Source: a virus | Reading direction: 5' to 3' (one strand) | DNA: 26,666 bases | Virus record (IMG/VR): IMGVR_UViG_3300042475_005194 | Location: 1 to 26,666 of that record | In this document: positions 1 through 7,535 of the stretch, in pieces | Position numbering within the stretch: position 1 is the first letter of the stretch | Layout of the letters: every line of letters starts with the position of its first letter | Program-made: the position numbers and the translations under genes | Notes under the pieces: model-generated | Databases searched by the model: none | What the model was told of the DNA's origin: nothing | What the model saw: only the letters and a program-made list of their open reading frames with translations

Positions 1-52
1 CTAGCGTCCCCAAGCCTAATTTCGCGAAATCGGCACCAAAAGTTTCTGACAC

Positions 53-61
53 TTTGACACC
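53..61 (+). promoter_or_regulatory. TTTGACACC leader box
   Basis: TTTGACACC begins exactly 20 nt before the ATG at 73. The leader has only a weak purine stretch (AGAGA). This is one of seven such boxes at near-constant spacing in the window; its role is unknown. Confidence 0.5.
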
Positions 62-72
62 ACACAGAGATC

Positions 73-357
73 ATGACAGCCGCCCATAAATCTCCGCGGG
101 CTCAAGTGTCCGACCGAAGCGAGCTGCTACGCATTGCTGCGTCCATGCTGCACAACCGAAATTTCCCGTCTGTCTATCCCGAGGACCATCCCAAGCGGAC
201 GCCGCGCCGCATAATCGAAGCCGCCAAAAAATCGCAAGACCAACTCCGGGATTGGGCCGTGGAACTGGCAGCCATTGCCCGAAGGATGGACGCACAGACT
301 CCTTCGCCGAGCGTCTCAAGCTCAGCGGCTGCGCTGGGCGGGAAAGGACAACCGTGA
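73..357 (+). CDS. small hypothetical protein
   Basis: A 94-residue basic protein that I do not recognise. It has a mixed, probably helical N-terminal half with a PKRTPRRIIEAAKK segment and a low-complexity C-terminus (VSSSAAALGGKG). The ATG follows a TTTGACACC box at 20 nt. The stop overlaps the GTG of the next gene (GTGA), so the two are probably co-translated. The DNA encoding its C-terminus recurs at the end of the next gene, which shows that the boundary segment was duplicated. No signal peptide or membrane segment is visible. It lies upstream of the packaging genes, so a late-early or regulatory phage role is possible but unsupported. Confidence 0.6.
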   Translation: MTAAHKSPRAQVSDRSELLRIAASMLHNRNFPSVYPEDHPKRTPRRIIEAAKKSQDQLRDWAVELAAIARRMDAQTPSPSVSSSAAALGGKGQP

Positions 358-562
358 GCGCGGAAACTACCCCAGCCCAGGGCAGTCCGCTGGAGCGCAT
401 GGATAGGCCGCTGAGAGAAACCGTGAAGCGAATGAACTGCCCGAGTGTGATGCGCGAACACCTGTGGAGCATCGAGCGTGAAGGCATGATCGAATGCCTG
501 TGGTGCTTTGAGCGGCGTCGCTCGGAGGATAGAGAGCGGCCTAACGTCTCAAGCTCAGCGGC
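312..562 (+). repeat. duplicated gene-boundary segment
   Basis: An identical 18-bp stretch lies at 312-329 and 545-562, followed in both by diverged GC-rich sequence and a GGAAAGGA ribosome site before the next start codon. The genes that follow (354 and 586) both encode the conserved Cys/His motif. The arrangement fits an old tandem duplication of a gene plus its upstream boundary. Confidence 0.7.
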
Positions 563-596
563 GACGCCGGGCGGAAAGGATGCCGATGTCCGCTGA
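354..596 (+). CDS. small Cys/His protein, copy 1
   Basis: An 80-residue protein started from GTG at 354, chosen because GGAAAGGA sits just upstream and because the start overlaps the previous stop. The core is RMNCPSVMREHLWSI, then about 8 residues, then ECLWCFERRR. The C-x5-H plus C-x2-C pattern could bind one zinc ion, which is inference. The next gene carries a close copy of the core (MDCPTVMREHFWSI, ECLWCFERRR), so the two are tandem paralogues. The C-terminus (VSSSAATPGGK) resembles that of the preceding gene because of the duplicated DNA. Function unknown; a small DNA- or protein-binding phage factor is plausible. Confidence 0.6.
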   Translation: MSAETTPAQGSPLERMDRPLRETVKRMNCPSVMREHLWSIEREGMIECLWCFERRRSEDRERPNVSSSAATPGGKDADVR

Positions 597-1008
597 CCTC
601 CCAAGCCCGGAGTCGTCCGCTGGGCAGCGCCTCATTCCCGCCGACGAACAAACCGGGAGCCCTGAGCCCGTGGAGTCGCCAAGCGCCACCGAAGCCAGAG
701 CAGACGGCTCGGGAGACAGCTTGAAGCGCATGGATTGCCCGACTGTGATGCGCGAACACTTTTGGAGCATCCCTAACAATGGGTGGGTCGAGTGCCTTTG
801 GTGCTTTGAAAGGCGTCGCACGGACGGTGGAAAGCCGTCTGCCGGCGCTAGGAAGCCAGAACGGCGCGCTGACCAACGGAGGAGGGGCTCAATGAAAGAC
901 GAGCAAGCCCCTTTTGGTCCAGCAAGTGGTTCGCCGCGCACACGCTCGGCTGAGAACCGCCCCTCCGTAGTTGGGCAGCGCGCCGTTCGCCGCGCGGCGA
1001 ACAGATGA
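586..1008 (+). CDS. small Cys/His protein, copy 2, with extended C-terminus
   Basis: A 140-residue protein with the start at 586 preferred over 580, because GGAAAGGA lies 6-13 nt upstream of 586. An acidic, disordered N-terminal region is followed by the same C-x5-H ... C-x2-C core as in the preceding gene. The C-terminal tail is longer and rich in Arg and Pro. Inside the tail, ATG 892 is in frame and preceded by GGAGGAGGGG at ideal spacing, so a 38-residue product may also be made, or two genes may have fused. The last codons run through an 18-bp perfect palindrome. Function unknown. Confidence 0.55.
   Translation: MSADLPSPESSAGQRLIPADEQTGSPEPVESPSATEARADGSGDSLKRMDCPTVMREHFWSIPNNGWVECLWCFERRRTDGGKPSAGARKPERRADQRRRGSMKDEQAPFGPASGSPRTRSAENRPSVVGQRAVRRAANR
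985..1002. repeat. 18-bp perfect palindrome before the terminase genes
   Basis: GTTCGCCGCGCGGCGAAC is its own reverse complement. It lies in the last codons of the preceding gene and 32 bp before the small terminase start, a usual place for a packaging site (lambda cos lies next to Nu1). It could also act as a hairpin (7-bp stem, 4-nt loop), but no T run follows. Role unproven. Confidence 0.5.
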
Positions 1009-1033
1009 TTGATCGGAAAAATTTCGTCATAAC

Positions 1034-1816
1034 ATGACCGCCGAACTTCCACTCCCGCCCGGCCCCGCCACGCCGGCTTCACCCGTGCCCCCCGCCGCCG
1101 AGGCTACCGCCGAACAGATTGCCCGCTGGGAATCCCTCTACGACACGAAGCGGCGGCAGCTCTTTCGTTACCTCGCCACGGGCCGCGAGAAAGGCCGGCC
1201 GTGCCCGATGGATCATCCCGCACAAATGCCCGGCTGGTGGGCCGCGTGCATGAAGCAGCGAGTGCCCACGAAGATCCTCACCGCCGCACAGCACGCCGCC
1301 GCCCAGACCGGCACGCCCGCGAGCGAAGCGCCCGCGCCCGAGCCACCGCCACCCGCGCCCGCCGGCGAGCTGGCGCTCACCGAGGCCAGCTACGATTTCC
1401 CCGCCCAGGTCGAGCGCCTGCGCGGCGAGCAGCGCCGCATTCAGAGCCAGCTCGACAAAGCGCGCGCCGGAGCGGTCGTGGATGGCGTCCTCGTCGTGAA
1501 TCAAACCGACTGCGAAAGCCTCCTGCGCCAGTCGCTCTCCCTCACCGCCGAGCTGCGCAAAGCCGAGAACGATCTCACCTCCTGGCTCGTCACCCGCGGC
1601 GGGCTGTCCGACACGGCGACGGTCCGCAGCGAAAACGCCCGCATCGCCGGTGCGATCTACGGAGCCGTGCGCCGCCTCGTCCGCAGCGTCCGGCCCCTGC
1701 TCACCGGCAAAAGCGACGCCGAGCAGGACCGGCTCTGGGACGCTAAAACGCTCGAATGCTTTTCCGCGCTCAAGGCCGCGAAGTTCACCGTCCAGATCCC
1801 CGCGGAAACCCCATGA
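1034..1816 (+). CDS. putative terminase small subunit
   Basis: A 260-residue protein directly before, and overlapping by ATGA, the GpA-type large terminase. This is the position of the DNA-recognising small subunit in lambda-like phages. An Ala/Pro-rich linker (about 1-25) precedes a compact helical segment with RRQLFRYLATGREKGRP and MPGWWAACMKQRVPTKIL, which I read as a possible winged-helix DNA-binding part. A second Ala/Pro-rich linker (about 90-115) leads to a heptad-rich coiled coil (about 120-190) that could mediate oligomerisation or contact with the large subunit. The assignment rests on position and architecture rather than a decisive motif. The leader has neither a Shine-Dalgarno sequence nor a TTTGACACC box. 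Confidence 0.65.
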   Translation: MTAELPLPPGPATPASPVPPAAEATAEQIARWESLYDTKRRQLFRYLATGREKGRPCPMDHPAQMPGWWAACMKQRVPTKILTAAQHAAAQTGTPASEAPAPEPPPPAPAGELALTEASYDFPAQVERLRGEQRRIQSQLDKARAGAVVDGVLVVNQTDCESLLRQSLSLTAELRKAENDLTSWLVTRGGLSDTATVRSENARIAGAIYGAVRRLVRSVRPLLTGKSDAEQDRLWDAKTLECFSALKAAKFTVQIPAETP

Positions 1817-3831
1817 GCGCCGTCGCCGAACTCCGCGAGTTCATCACCTCCACCTGGGCCGATGGCATCCGCGATCGAGCCGTGCAAAACGTCTGGGAAT
1901 TCGCCCGCGACAACATCGTCTTCACGCCGAAGATGGGCAACATCACCGGGCCTTACGACCCCGACCTCACGCCCTACACGAAGCTGTTCCAGGAGGCCAT
2001 CACCAGCGACTTCCGCAACATCCCCGAGGAGGATTGGTGGCTGCGCGGCCTCGCCGATAAAGGCCAGCGGTGCGACGAGGCCTTCGTCGTTAAAAGCTCC
2101 CAATCCGGCCTCACGCAAGGCGCGCTCAACGGCACCATCTACCTCCCCCTCCACGCCCCGGGCCGCCTGCTCTACGTCCTCGACAGCGTCCCGAAAGCCA
2201 AGAAGGTGGCGCTCACCCGCGTCATCCCTTTCCTCCGCGAGCTGTGCGGTGCCGTCATCGCCGACGAGGCCGATCTCAATGCGACCTTCATCGAGCTGAT
2301 GGACATGATCATGGAATTCGGAGGATCCTACTCGTCCGGTCTCTTCTCGGAAAAGCCGCTCAAATACGCCTTCGCCGACGATGTTGAATACATGGTCAGC
2401 CAGGGCGGCGCCGCCGGCATGCTCGATGGCGTCCACGTCATCGATCACCTCCGCTCCCGCTTCACCACCGCCGACGAATCCTTCCTCGGCGTCTTCTCCA
2501 AGCCCAACCTCGAAAGCTCCGAATTCATTGCAAACGCCCTCGCCGGCTCGCAGCATCGCTACTACGTCCGCTGCCCCCACTGCGGCACGCGGCAGATCCT
2601 CGAACCGGAGAATCTGAACTACGACCACAAAGGCTGCAAAGACCTCGCCGGCCGCTACGATCTCGACGCCGTCGAAGCCCTCACCACCTACCGCTGCGCC
2701 AGCGCCGCGCATTGCGAGATCGAGGAAAAGTGGAAGCACTCCATGAATCTCGCCGGCACATGGCTGCCCAAGTCCCGCGAGGCCCGCATCCGCGACGAAG
2801 ATCCTGCCCTCGTCCCGCGCCGGCTCTCCATGCAGATCAGCGATCTCTACTCCCCTTTCCCGAAGGTGAAGTGGGGCATGCTCGCCCGCATGAAGATCGC
2901 CGCGGAAAACAACCCCGCCGCCCTGAAGCATCTCACCACAAACCATTTTGCCCGCCCCTGGCGCGAGTCCGCTATCAGCCTTCGCGCCGACAACATCCGC
3001 GCGATCTGCGCCGGCGCGCTGAATCCGCTCACCGGCAAATGGTGGCCCGACGACTGCGACCACGAGGGCAAGCTCAAAGTGCCGGCCTACCGCCGCGGCG
3101 AGTGCCCCTTCCGCCCCGTCGCCGTCACCGCCACGTCCGACGTGCAGGGCGACAAGTTCAAATGGATCATCTGCGGATGGCAGATCGACGGCACCTGCGC
3201 CGTCATCGAATACGGAGCCTCCCTCGGCACCTTCGATCTCTACGAAAAAATGATCGACCCCCGCGCCCACGATGGCTCCCCGCTGCTCTCCCTCATCGAT
3301 CCCGACCGCCCGCTCATCGCCGAGCATGGCCTCGTCGATTCCGGCGCGTTCACCTCGGCGATTTATGACTTCTGCATTCGCACCGGCTGGGCCTGGTATC
3401 CGTCGAAAGGCACCGGCGGCATCGAACTCAACGGCCAGATGGTCGCCGGCCGCCCCGACTTTTACGAAGGCACGCCGATCCTCCGCTACCACTACCACGA
3501 TCACGCCCTCAAGACCCTGCTCTACAACGGCAAGATCGCCAAAGCGCACGACAGCAAGTGGCCGCAGCCCCGCCTGTACCTCCCCCACGATCTCACAGAC
3601 GACTTCATCCTCGAACTGCTCTCTGAATCCCTCCAGCCGAAGCGCACTTCCGGCCGGGCCGTGCGCATGGAATGGATCCACAACTCGCGCATCGGCCCGA
3701 ATGACTGGGGCGACGCGCTCAAAATGCAGTTCGCCCTCTGGCAAATCGTCGGCCCCCAATACCAAGGCGCCGCCGGACTCAACGTCCGCCACTACGAGCT
3801 AAAGCCCGCCCCATTGCCAATGAACGCATAA
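1813..3831 (+). CDS. terminase large subunit (GpA-type ATPase/nuclease)
   Basis: A 672-residue packaging motor protein. ATG 1813 is chosen because it overlaps the preceding stop (ATGA) and because upstream in-frame sequence lies inside that gene. The N-terminal ATPase shows a variant Walker A at about 94-101 (KSSQSGLT) and a Walker B-like FADDVE. A CPHCGTR motif in the middle suggests a zinc-binding insert seen in GpA proteins. The C-terminal nuclease keeps acidic positions in SDVQGDKFKWIICGW, LVDSGAFTSAIYDF and NDWGDALK. It translocates DNA into the prohead and cuts the concatemer. The lambda gpA relationship predicts cohesive ends, but the cut site is not identified. Confidence 0.93.
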   Translation: MSAVAELREFITSTWADGIRDRAVQNVWEFARDNIVFTPKMGNITGPYDPDLTPYTKLFQEAITSDFRNIPEEDWWLRGLADKGQRCDEAFVVKSSQSGLTQGALNGTIYLPLHAPGRLLYVLDSVPKAKKVALTRVIPFLRELCGAVIADEADLNATFIELMDMIMEFGGSYSSGLFSEKPLKYAFADDVEYMVSQGGAAGMLDGVHVIDHLRSRFTTADESFLGVFSKPNLESSEFIANALAGSQHRYYVRCPHCGTRQILEPENLNYDHKGCKDLAGRYDLDAVEALTTYRCASAAHCEIEEKWKHSMNLAGTWLPKSREARIRDEDPALVPRRLSMQISDLYSPFPKVKWGMLARMKIAAENNPAALKHLTTNHFARPWRESAISLRADNIRAICAGALNPLTGKWWPDDCDHEGKLKVPAYRRGECPFRPVAVTATSDVQGDKFKWIICGWQIDGTCAVIEYGASLGTFDLYEKMIDPRAHDGSPLLSLIDPDRPLIAEHGLVDSGAFTSAIYDFCIRTGWAWYPSKGTGGIELNGQMVAGRPDFYEGTPILRYHYHDHALKTLLYNGKIAKAHDSKWPQPRLYLPHDLTDDFILELLSESLQPKRTSGRAVRMEWIHNSRIGPNDWGDALKMQFALWQIVGPQYQGAAGLNVRHYELKPAPLPMNA

Positions 3832-3835
3832 GATC

Positions 3836-4030
3836 ATGGACACGCCCAGCTCGACTTCCGGTTTTCATGCAGCGCTTTGCATCACCTGCGGCGAGGAGTA
3901 TCCCGGCTCGTGGACTGGCGAATGCGATGACTGCGAGCAATCAACGGCGGCGCTGTGGCTCAACTTTGCCACCGCCGAGAAACGTGAAAGGCGCAGTGAG
4001 CCGAGCAGATTCGCCCCCCAAAATAAATGA
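3836..4030 (+). CDS. small zinc-ribbon-like protein
   Basis: A 64-residue protein starting 4 nt after the terminase stop. It has two C-x2-C pairs (CITCGEEYPG and CDDC) spaced like a small zinc ribbon, followed by a basic, charged C-terminus. It may bind nucleic acid or protein. It marks the end of the terminase transcription unit, because a promoter follows immediately. Function unknown. Confidence 0.6.
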   Translation: MDTPSSTSGFHAALCITCGEEYPGSWTGECDDCEQSTAALWLNFATAEKRERRSEPSRFAPQNK

Positions 4031-4039
4031 AAAACTGTA

Positions 4040-4070
4040 TTGACATTAAAGCGAGTCGCCCCCATATTGT
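4040..4070 (+). promoter_or_regulatory. sigma70-type promoter of the inserted cassette
   Basis: A consensus TTGACA at 4040-4045 is followed after 17-19 bp by CATATTGT (-10 candidates CATATT or TATTGT). The stretch is much more AT-rich than its surroundings. Two small hairpins follow in the leader (GTCC..GGAC near 4077 and ACCGGG..CCCGGT near 4093). The promoter drives the gene at 4131. Confidence 0.65.
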
Positions 4071-4130
4071 TCTCGTCCAACAAGGACAACCGACCGGGCG
4101 GAACCCGGTATCTCAAAGAAGAAAATCAAA

Positions 4131-4433
4131 ATGAACATCACCGAACAAAACCTCGCCGCCGCTCTCAAAAGCCTCAAGAAAGAGCACAAAACCAACTGGC
4201 TCGCGTTCAATGCCAAAATCGACGCGATCCTGAAAGCGATGGAAAAGCGGAGGGGCTGCACATGGAGCAGCACGGAAGACATTACGGAGCACGTCGCCAA
4301 CGAAGATTTTGCAGCGGCTGGCTTCACTCCAGCGGAAACCGAAGCACTGACCTTCGTCCTGACCGAGGACTGCATGGGGCAGGCGGTCACCAACACGGAA
4401 ATGATCGAACGCTGGTTCTGCTACTGTGCCTGA
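4131..4433 (+). CDS. hypothetical cassette protein
   Basis: A 100-residue protein that I do not recognise. The N-terminal third is a Lys/Ala-rich helix (SLKKEHKTNWLAFNAKIDAILKAMEK). The rest is acidic, with a Cys near the middle and the C-terminal sequence WFCYCA. No signal peptide is seen. It has its own promoter, a weak AAGAAG ribosome site and lower GC than the packaging genes around it, and a terminator follows the next gene. This pattern is typical of a moron, a gene added to a phage and expressed independently, sometimes from the prophage. The downstream RHH-like gene overlaps it by 8 bp. A role in lysogeny or superinfection defence is only a guess. Confidence 0.65.
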   Translation: MNITEQNLAAALKSLKKEHKTNWLAFNAKIDAILKAMEKRRGCTWSSTEDITEHVANEDFAAAGFTPAETEALTFVLTEDCMGQAVTNTEMIERWFCYCA

Positions 4434-4620
4434 GCCCGAACAATCCCGCCGGGGCCGCCCGCCGCTGCCAGACAGCGAGCGGGCGGATTCCCAAATCCAG
4501 CTCCGCGTCACGCGGAAGCGAAAAGCCGCCTACGTGCGGGCCGCAAGCCGGAAAAAGCAGACTCTTGCGGCGTGGGCTTTTGACGCTCTCGACCGGGAAT
4601 CCGGCTTCGTCTCGGAGTAG
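4426..4620 (+). CDS. ribbon-helix-helix-like small protein
   Basis: A 64-residue basic protein starting at GTG 4426 inside the end of the preceding gene. A flexible RRGRPPLPDSER arm precedes IQLRVTRKRKAAYVRAASR, which reads as a beta strand plus first helix, and LAAWAFDALDRES as the second helix. This is the usual shape of Arc/CopG/MobC-type DNA-binding proteins and antitoxins. It may repress the promoter at 4040. The upstream 100-residue protein could be its partner, but no toxin motif is recognisable. Confidence 0.55.
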   Translation: MPEPEQSRRGRPPLPDSERADSQIQLRVTRKRKAAYVRAASRKKQTLAAWAFDALDRESGFVSE

Positions 4621-4836
4621 CTTGGGCCGCACGGCGGCGGGGGCCAGGCGGGGTGTTGTGAGCGCGTTCGAGCAGAGCGGCGCTAATTCGGGAAACATCG
4701 TAATGAGCACCGCCCGGTTGAATAACAGCCCCGCTTCTTTTGACACCACATCGCGAAGCAGTGCCCTCCCCGAGTTCTACCATACCATAGGGAGTCGAGC
4801 GGAGATGCCCGCGAGACCATAGACTCCCGCGACACG
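4621..4836 (+). other. non-coding or weakly coding end of the cassette
   Basis: No convincing gene is seen. One open frame, GTG 4658 (or ATG 4703) to 4822, would give 54 (or 39) residues with no family resemblance. An eighth TTTGACACC lies at 4738-4746, with a GTG 23 nt downstream that opens only 9 codons. An inverted repeat GGGAGTC/GACTCCC spans about 4790-4828. Confidence 0.4.
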
Positions 4837-4860
4837 AGACCGGCCGCATCTGGCCGGTCT
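4837..4860 (+). terminator. intrinsic terminator-like hairpin closing the cassette
   Basis: AGACCGGCC and GGCCGGTCT form a perfect 9-bp stem around a 6-nt loop, followed by TTACCCTTT. The T run is short. It isolates the cassette from the next structural gene, whose TTTGACACC box starts 6 nt later. Confidence 0.65.
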
Positions 4861-4865
4861 TACCC

Positions 4866-4874
4866 TTTGACACC
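4866..4874 (+). promoter_or_regulatory. TTTGACACC leader box
   Basis: The box starts 21 nt before the ATG at 4887, in a leader with no Shine-Dalgarno sequence. No upstream gene ends here, so the TGA within the motif is not a used stop codon. Confidence 0.55.
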
Positions 4875-4886
4875 CCACCCGCGGCA

Positions 4887-5186
4887 ATGGATGCCGCCAT
4901 TCTCCTCCGCACCGCCGACCGCAACCTCCGCCGCAAGTTCGCGGCGGACATCCCGGGGCTGATCACCTTTGCCGACGGCCTCGCCACCGCGAGCAAAGCC
5001 AGCGCCGTCACCATCACCAGCTCGAACTTCGAGGGCGGCGGCAGTTCCGGCAACGTCACCATGCCCCAGGAGATCTGGCTCGCCGCCGCCGAGGAACTGC
5101 TCGCCGATCCCACTTTCAACCCGGACGCGGTCGGACGCCGAGCCCCGCGCCTCATCATGCCCGACTACTCCTGCGCACAGGTATGA
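4887..5186 (+). CDS. small head protein in gpW position
   Basis: A 99-residue protein between large terminase and portal, the slot of the head-tail joining protein gpW in lambda. It is helical at both ends with a Ser/Gly-rich centre (SSNFEGGGSSGN) and contains PQEIWLAAAEELL. No diagnostic motif is seen, so the function is inferred from position only. Its start follows a TTTGACACC box and its stop overlaps the portal ATG (ATGA). Confidence 0.6.
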   Translation: MDAAILLRTADRNLRRKFAADIPGLITFADGLATASKASAVTITSSNFEGGGSSGNVTMPQEIWLAAAEELLADPTFNPDAVGRRAPRLIMPDYSCAQV

Positions 5187-6712
5187 GCCGCCCGAAAAAG
5201 CGCAAAGTCGCCGCACCGAAAGCGGGCCAGCCTCTCGCGGCCAGCGGCGGCGGCGGGACATGGGGCAGCTTTTACGAGGCCACGGGCTACTCGACCTCGC
5301 GCGCCTACAAGCCCTTCTTCGCGACCGACAGCAAGCACACCCTCACCTCCTTCAACCGCCTGCGCGCCATGTCGCTCGCGCGCTGGGCCTACGTCAACAT
5401 TCCCGTGCTCAAGGCCGGCGTCGATCTCATGGCCCGCCTCACCGTGGGCACCGGCTTCGAGCCGCGCACACCCGGCCCGCTCGGAAAGCTCTACGACTCC
5501 TACTACCTCGCCCGCGCTCGCGCCATCGGCTTTATGGCGGGAGAAAGCATGGATGAGCTGCTCCTCCACGACTGCCGCGCCGTGGATGTCGATGGCGATC
5601 TCGGCTACGTCATGACCGAGGACGAAACCGGCGCGGCCAAGCTCCAGGTCATCGAAGGCCACCGCATCACCACGGGCGACACCACCGACGAGCGGTGCGT
5701 CGATGGCATATGGGTGGATGCCTTCGGGCGCAAGGCCGGATACAACGTCGCCCTCCCCGGTGGCAAAACCGTCCGCCTCGCCCCGCGCGATTTCCTCTAC
5801 CTGGCCGAGCGTAACCGCCCCGACGAGCTGCGCTCGATGACCAACTTCGTTCACGCGCTCGCCCCGCTGCAGGACCTTTACGAAATCCTCGGCTTCGCCA
5901 TGACTTCGGCGAAAAAGAACACCGAGATCGCCGCGATCATCGAAACGCAAACGCCCAACGATCTGCCGCTCGGTGCCCCGCGCGGCATGACCGTCCGCAG
6001 CGCCGTCGCCGCCAGTGGCGACCAACCCGCTGCGCCAGCCGTGCAAGTCACCTACGAGCAGGTCACCGGCGGCGGTGGCAAGATCCCCATCCTCCGCCCC
6101 GGCGAGACATTCAAGAGCTTCGCCCACGCCCAACCCTCCCCGACCATCGCCCAGTGGAGCGACTTTCACTTGCGCGGCATCTTCGCCGGCTACGGCCTGC
6201 CCTTCGAGATCGTCCTCAAGCCCGAGCTGCTCGGCGGTGCCGCCTACCGCGGCGTGCTCGCCATCCTCCGCCAGCGCCTGCAGCAGCGCCGCAACAACCT
6301 GGTGTTCCCCAAGCTCACCCGCAGCCGGTTCTGGATTCTTTCCCGAGGCATCAAACGCGGCGAAATCCCCTACGACCCGGCGCTCTTCCGCGTGGAGTGG
6401 CAGCCGAAGTTTGTGGACATCACCGTGGATGCCGGACGGGAATCCCGCGAGCGCCGCGCCAACGTCCTCGGCGGGCTCGACACCTTCACCAGCTACGACG
6501 CCGAGAACGGCAACGACTACCTCGGCACCACCCTCCCCGCCCGCGAGGCCGAGATGGCTGCGCAGTGCGAAGCAGCCAAGCGCCTCGCCGAGAAATATCC
6601 GGGACTCGGATTCTCCGCCGCCCTCGCCCGCATCGCCCTTCTCACCCAAGGCGCGAGCGAAGGCAACCTCGCCGCGGCTGCACCGGTGCAGCCGAATCCT
6701 TCTGACGCATGA
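5183..6712 (+). CDS. portal protein (lambda gpB-like)
   Basis: A 509-residue protein forming the ring at the capsid vertex through which DNA enters and leaves. Signs of the lambda-type portal family are a basic N-terminus, the early RLRAMSLARWAYVNIPVLKAGVD segment, VIEGHRI followed by a CVDGIWVDAFGRKAGYNV strand region, and a long helical stretch (FAGYGLPFEIVLKPELLGGAAYRGVL...RQRLQQRR). It lies between the gpW-position gene and the S49 protease as in lambda, with ATGA overlaps on both sides. The C-terminus is Ala/Pro-rich. Confidence 0.9.
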   Translation: MSRPKKRKVAAPKAGQPLAASGGGGTWGSFYEATGYSTSRAYKPFFATDSKHTLTSFNRLRAMSLARWAYVNIPVLKAGVDLMARLTVGTGFEPRTPGPLGKLYDSYYLARARAIGFMAGESMDELLLHDCRAVDVDGDLGYVMTEDETGAAKLQVIEGHRITTGDTTDERCVDGIWVDAFGRKAGYNVALPGGKTVRLAPRDFLYLAERNRPDELRSMTNFVHALAPLQDLYEILGFAMTSAKKNTEIAAIIETQTPNDLPLGAPRGMTVRSAVAASGDQPAAPAVQVTYEQVTGGGGKIPILRPGETFKSFAHAQPSPTIAQWSDFHLRGIFAGYGLPFEIVLKPELLGGAAYRGVLAILRQRLQQRRNNLVFPKLTRSRFWILSRGIKRGEIPYDPALFRVEWQPKFVDITVDAGRESRERRANVLGGLDTFTSYDAENGNDYLGTTLPAREAEMAAQCEAAKRLAEKYPGLGFSAALARIALLTQGASEGNLAAAAPVQPNPSDA

Positions 6713-7530
6713 AAACCTTCGCCCTCACCTCGCCCATCGCCCTCATCCGCCCGCCGCACTTCGCCGCCGCCGCCGCCAGCGCCGCCGCCCTGCTGAATAA
6801 CCCGCGCTTTGCCGCCCGCGCCGACGACGACGAGGACGAGATGTGGTGGGAGGTATCGGACCTTTACGGCGCGCCCCTGCCCAAGCCGGAGACCGTGGGA
6901 AAGACCGCCATCATCCCGATCAAAGGCGTCATCACCTCCGGCCTGCATCCCATCTATCGCGTCATCGGGTTCGCCGATACCGAGCAGATTGCCGGATGGG
7001 TCCGCGCCGCCGCCGACGATCCCGCGATCGAGGAGATACTGCTCCGCATCGACTCGCCCGGCGGGATGGTCACAGGCACGCCCGAACTGGCCGCCGCCGT
7101 CGCCGCAGCCGACAAAATCAAACCCGTCGCCGCGCACACCTCCGGCATGATGGATTCCGCCGCCTACTGGATCGCCTCGCAGGCCCGCGCCCTCTGCTGC
7201 ACCCCGAGCGCCGATGTCGGCTGCATCGGCGTGTATCAGGTCTGCTACGACGAGACCGCCCTCATCGAGGGCTTTGGGGTAAAAGCCACGATTTTCAAGT
7301 CGGGCGACCTCAAGGCCGCCGGACATCCGCACATCCCCATGAGCGAAGCCCAGGCCGCGCACCTCCAGGCGGAGATCGACGCCATCGGCGTGCAATTCCG
7401 TGCCGCCGCCACCGCGCGCCGCCCCATCGCTGAGGACTCCATGCGAGGCCAGTCCTTCCTCGGCACCGAGGCCCTGGCGCGCGGGCTGGTGGACGATGTC
7501 TGCACCATCGAGGGCCTGCTTTCCGTTTGA
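6709..7530 (+). CDS. head maturation protease, S49 (SppA/gpC-like)
   Basis: A 273-residue serine protease of the ClpP/SppA fold that processes the prohead. After an Ala-rich N-terminus and an acidic stretch (DDDEDE) come IIPIKGVI, the oxyanion-region ILLRIDSPGG, the nucleophile segment HTSGMMDSAAYW (Ser about 150) and ATIFKSGDLKAAG with the expected catalytic lysine region (about 197-202). Phage S49 proteins are often fused to, or overlap, a scaffold. Here the probable scaffold is the separate next gene. The start overlaps the portal stop; the TGA of its own stop lies inside the next TTTGACAACC box. Confidence 0.92.
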   Translation: MKTFALTSPIALIRPPHFAAAAASAAALLNNPRFAARADDDEDEMWWEVSDLYGAPLPKPETVGKTAIIPIKGVITSGLHPIYRVIGFADTEQIAGWVRAAADDPAIEEILLRIDSPGGMVTGTPELAAAVAAADKIKPVAAHTSGMMDSAAYWIASQARALCCTPSADVGCIGVYQVCYDETALIEGFGVKATIFKSGDLKAAGHPHIPMSEAQAAHLQAEIDAIGVQFRAAATARRPIAEDSMRGQSFLGTEALARGLVDDVCTIEGLLSV

Positions 7531-7535
7531 CAACC
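7526..7535 (+). promoter_or_regulatory. TTTGACAACC leader box
   Basis: The box begins 23 nt before the ATG at 7549. Its TGA is the stop of the protease gene. No Shine-Dalgarno sequence is present in the leader. Confidence 0.5.

Noticed and set aside
1657-3792. 711-codon open frame on the minus strand opposite the large terminase
   Set aside because: A shadow of GC-rich coding DNA. Its translation is Gly/Ala/Asp/Val-biased low-complexity sequence, and the terminase motifs are clear on the plus strand.
4039-4070. TTTGACACC boxes as ordinary -35 elements like the TTGACA at 4040
   Set aside because: Apart from 4040, the boxes lie only 20-23 nt before start codons and have no TATAAT-like sequence at proper distance, so transcription would begin inside the genes.
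4040-4822. 260-codon plus-strand frame covering the cassette
   Set aside because: It runs through the promoter region and out of frame with the better supported genes at 4131 and 4426; only its last 54 codons cover otherwise empty DNA.
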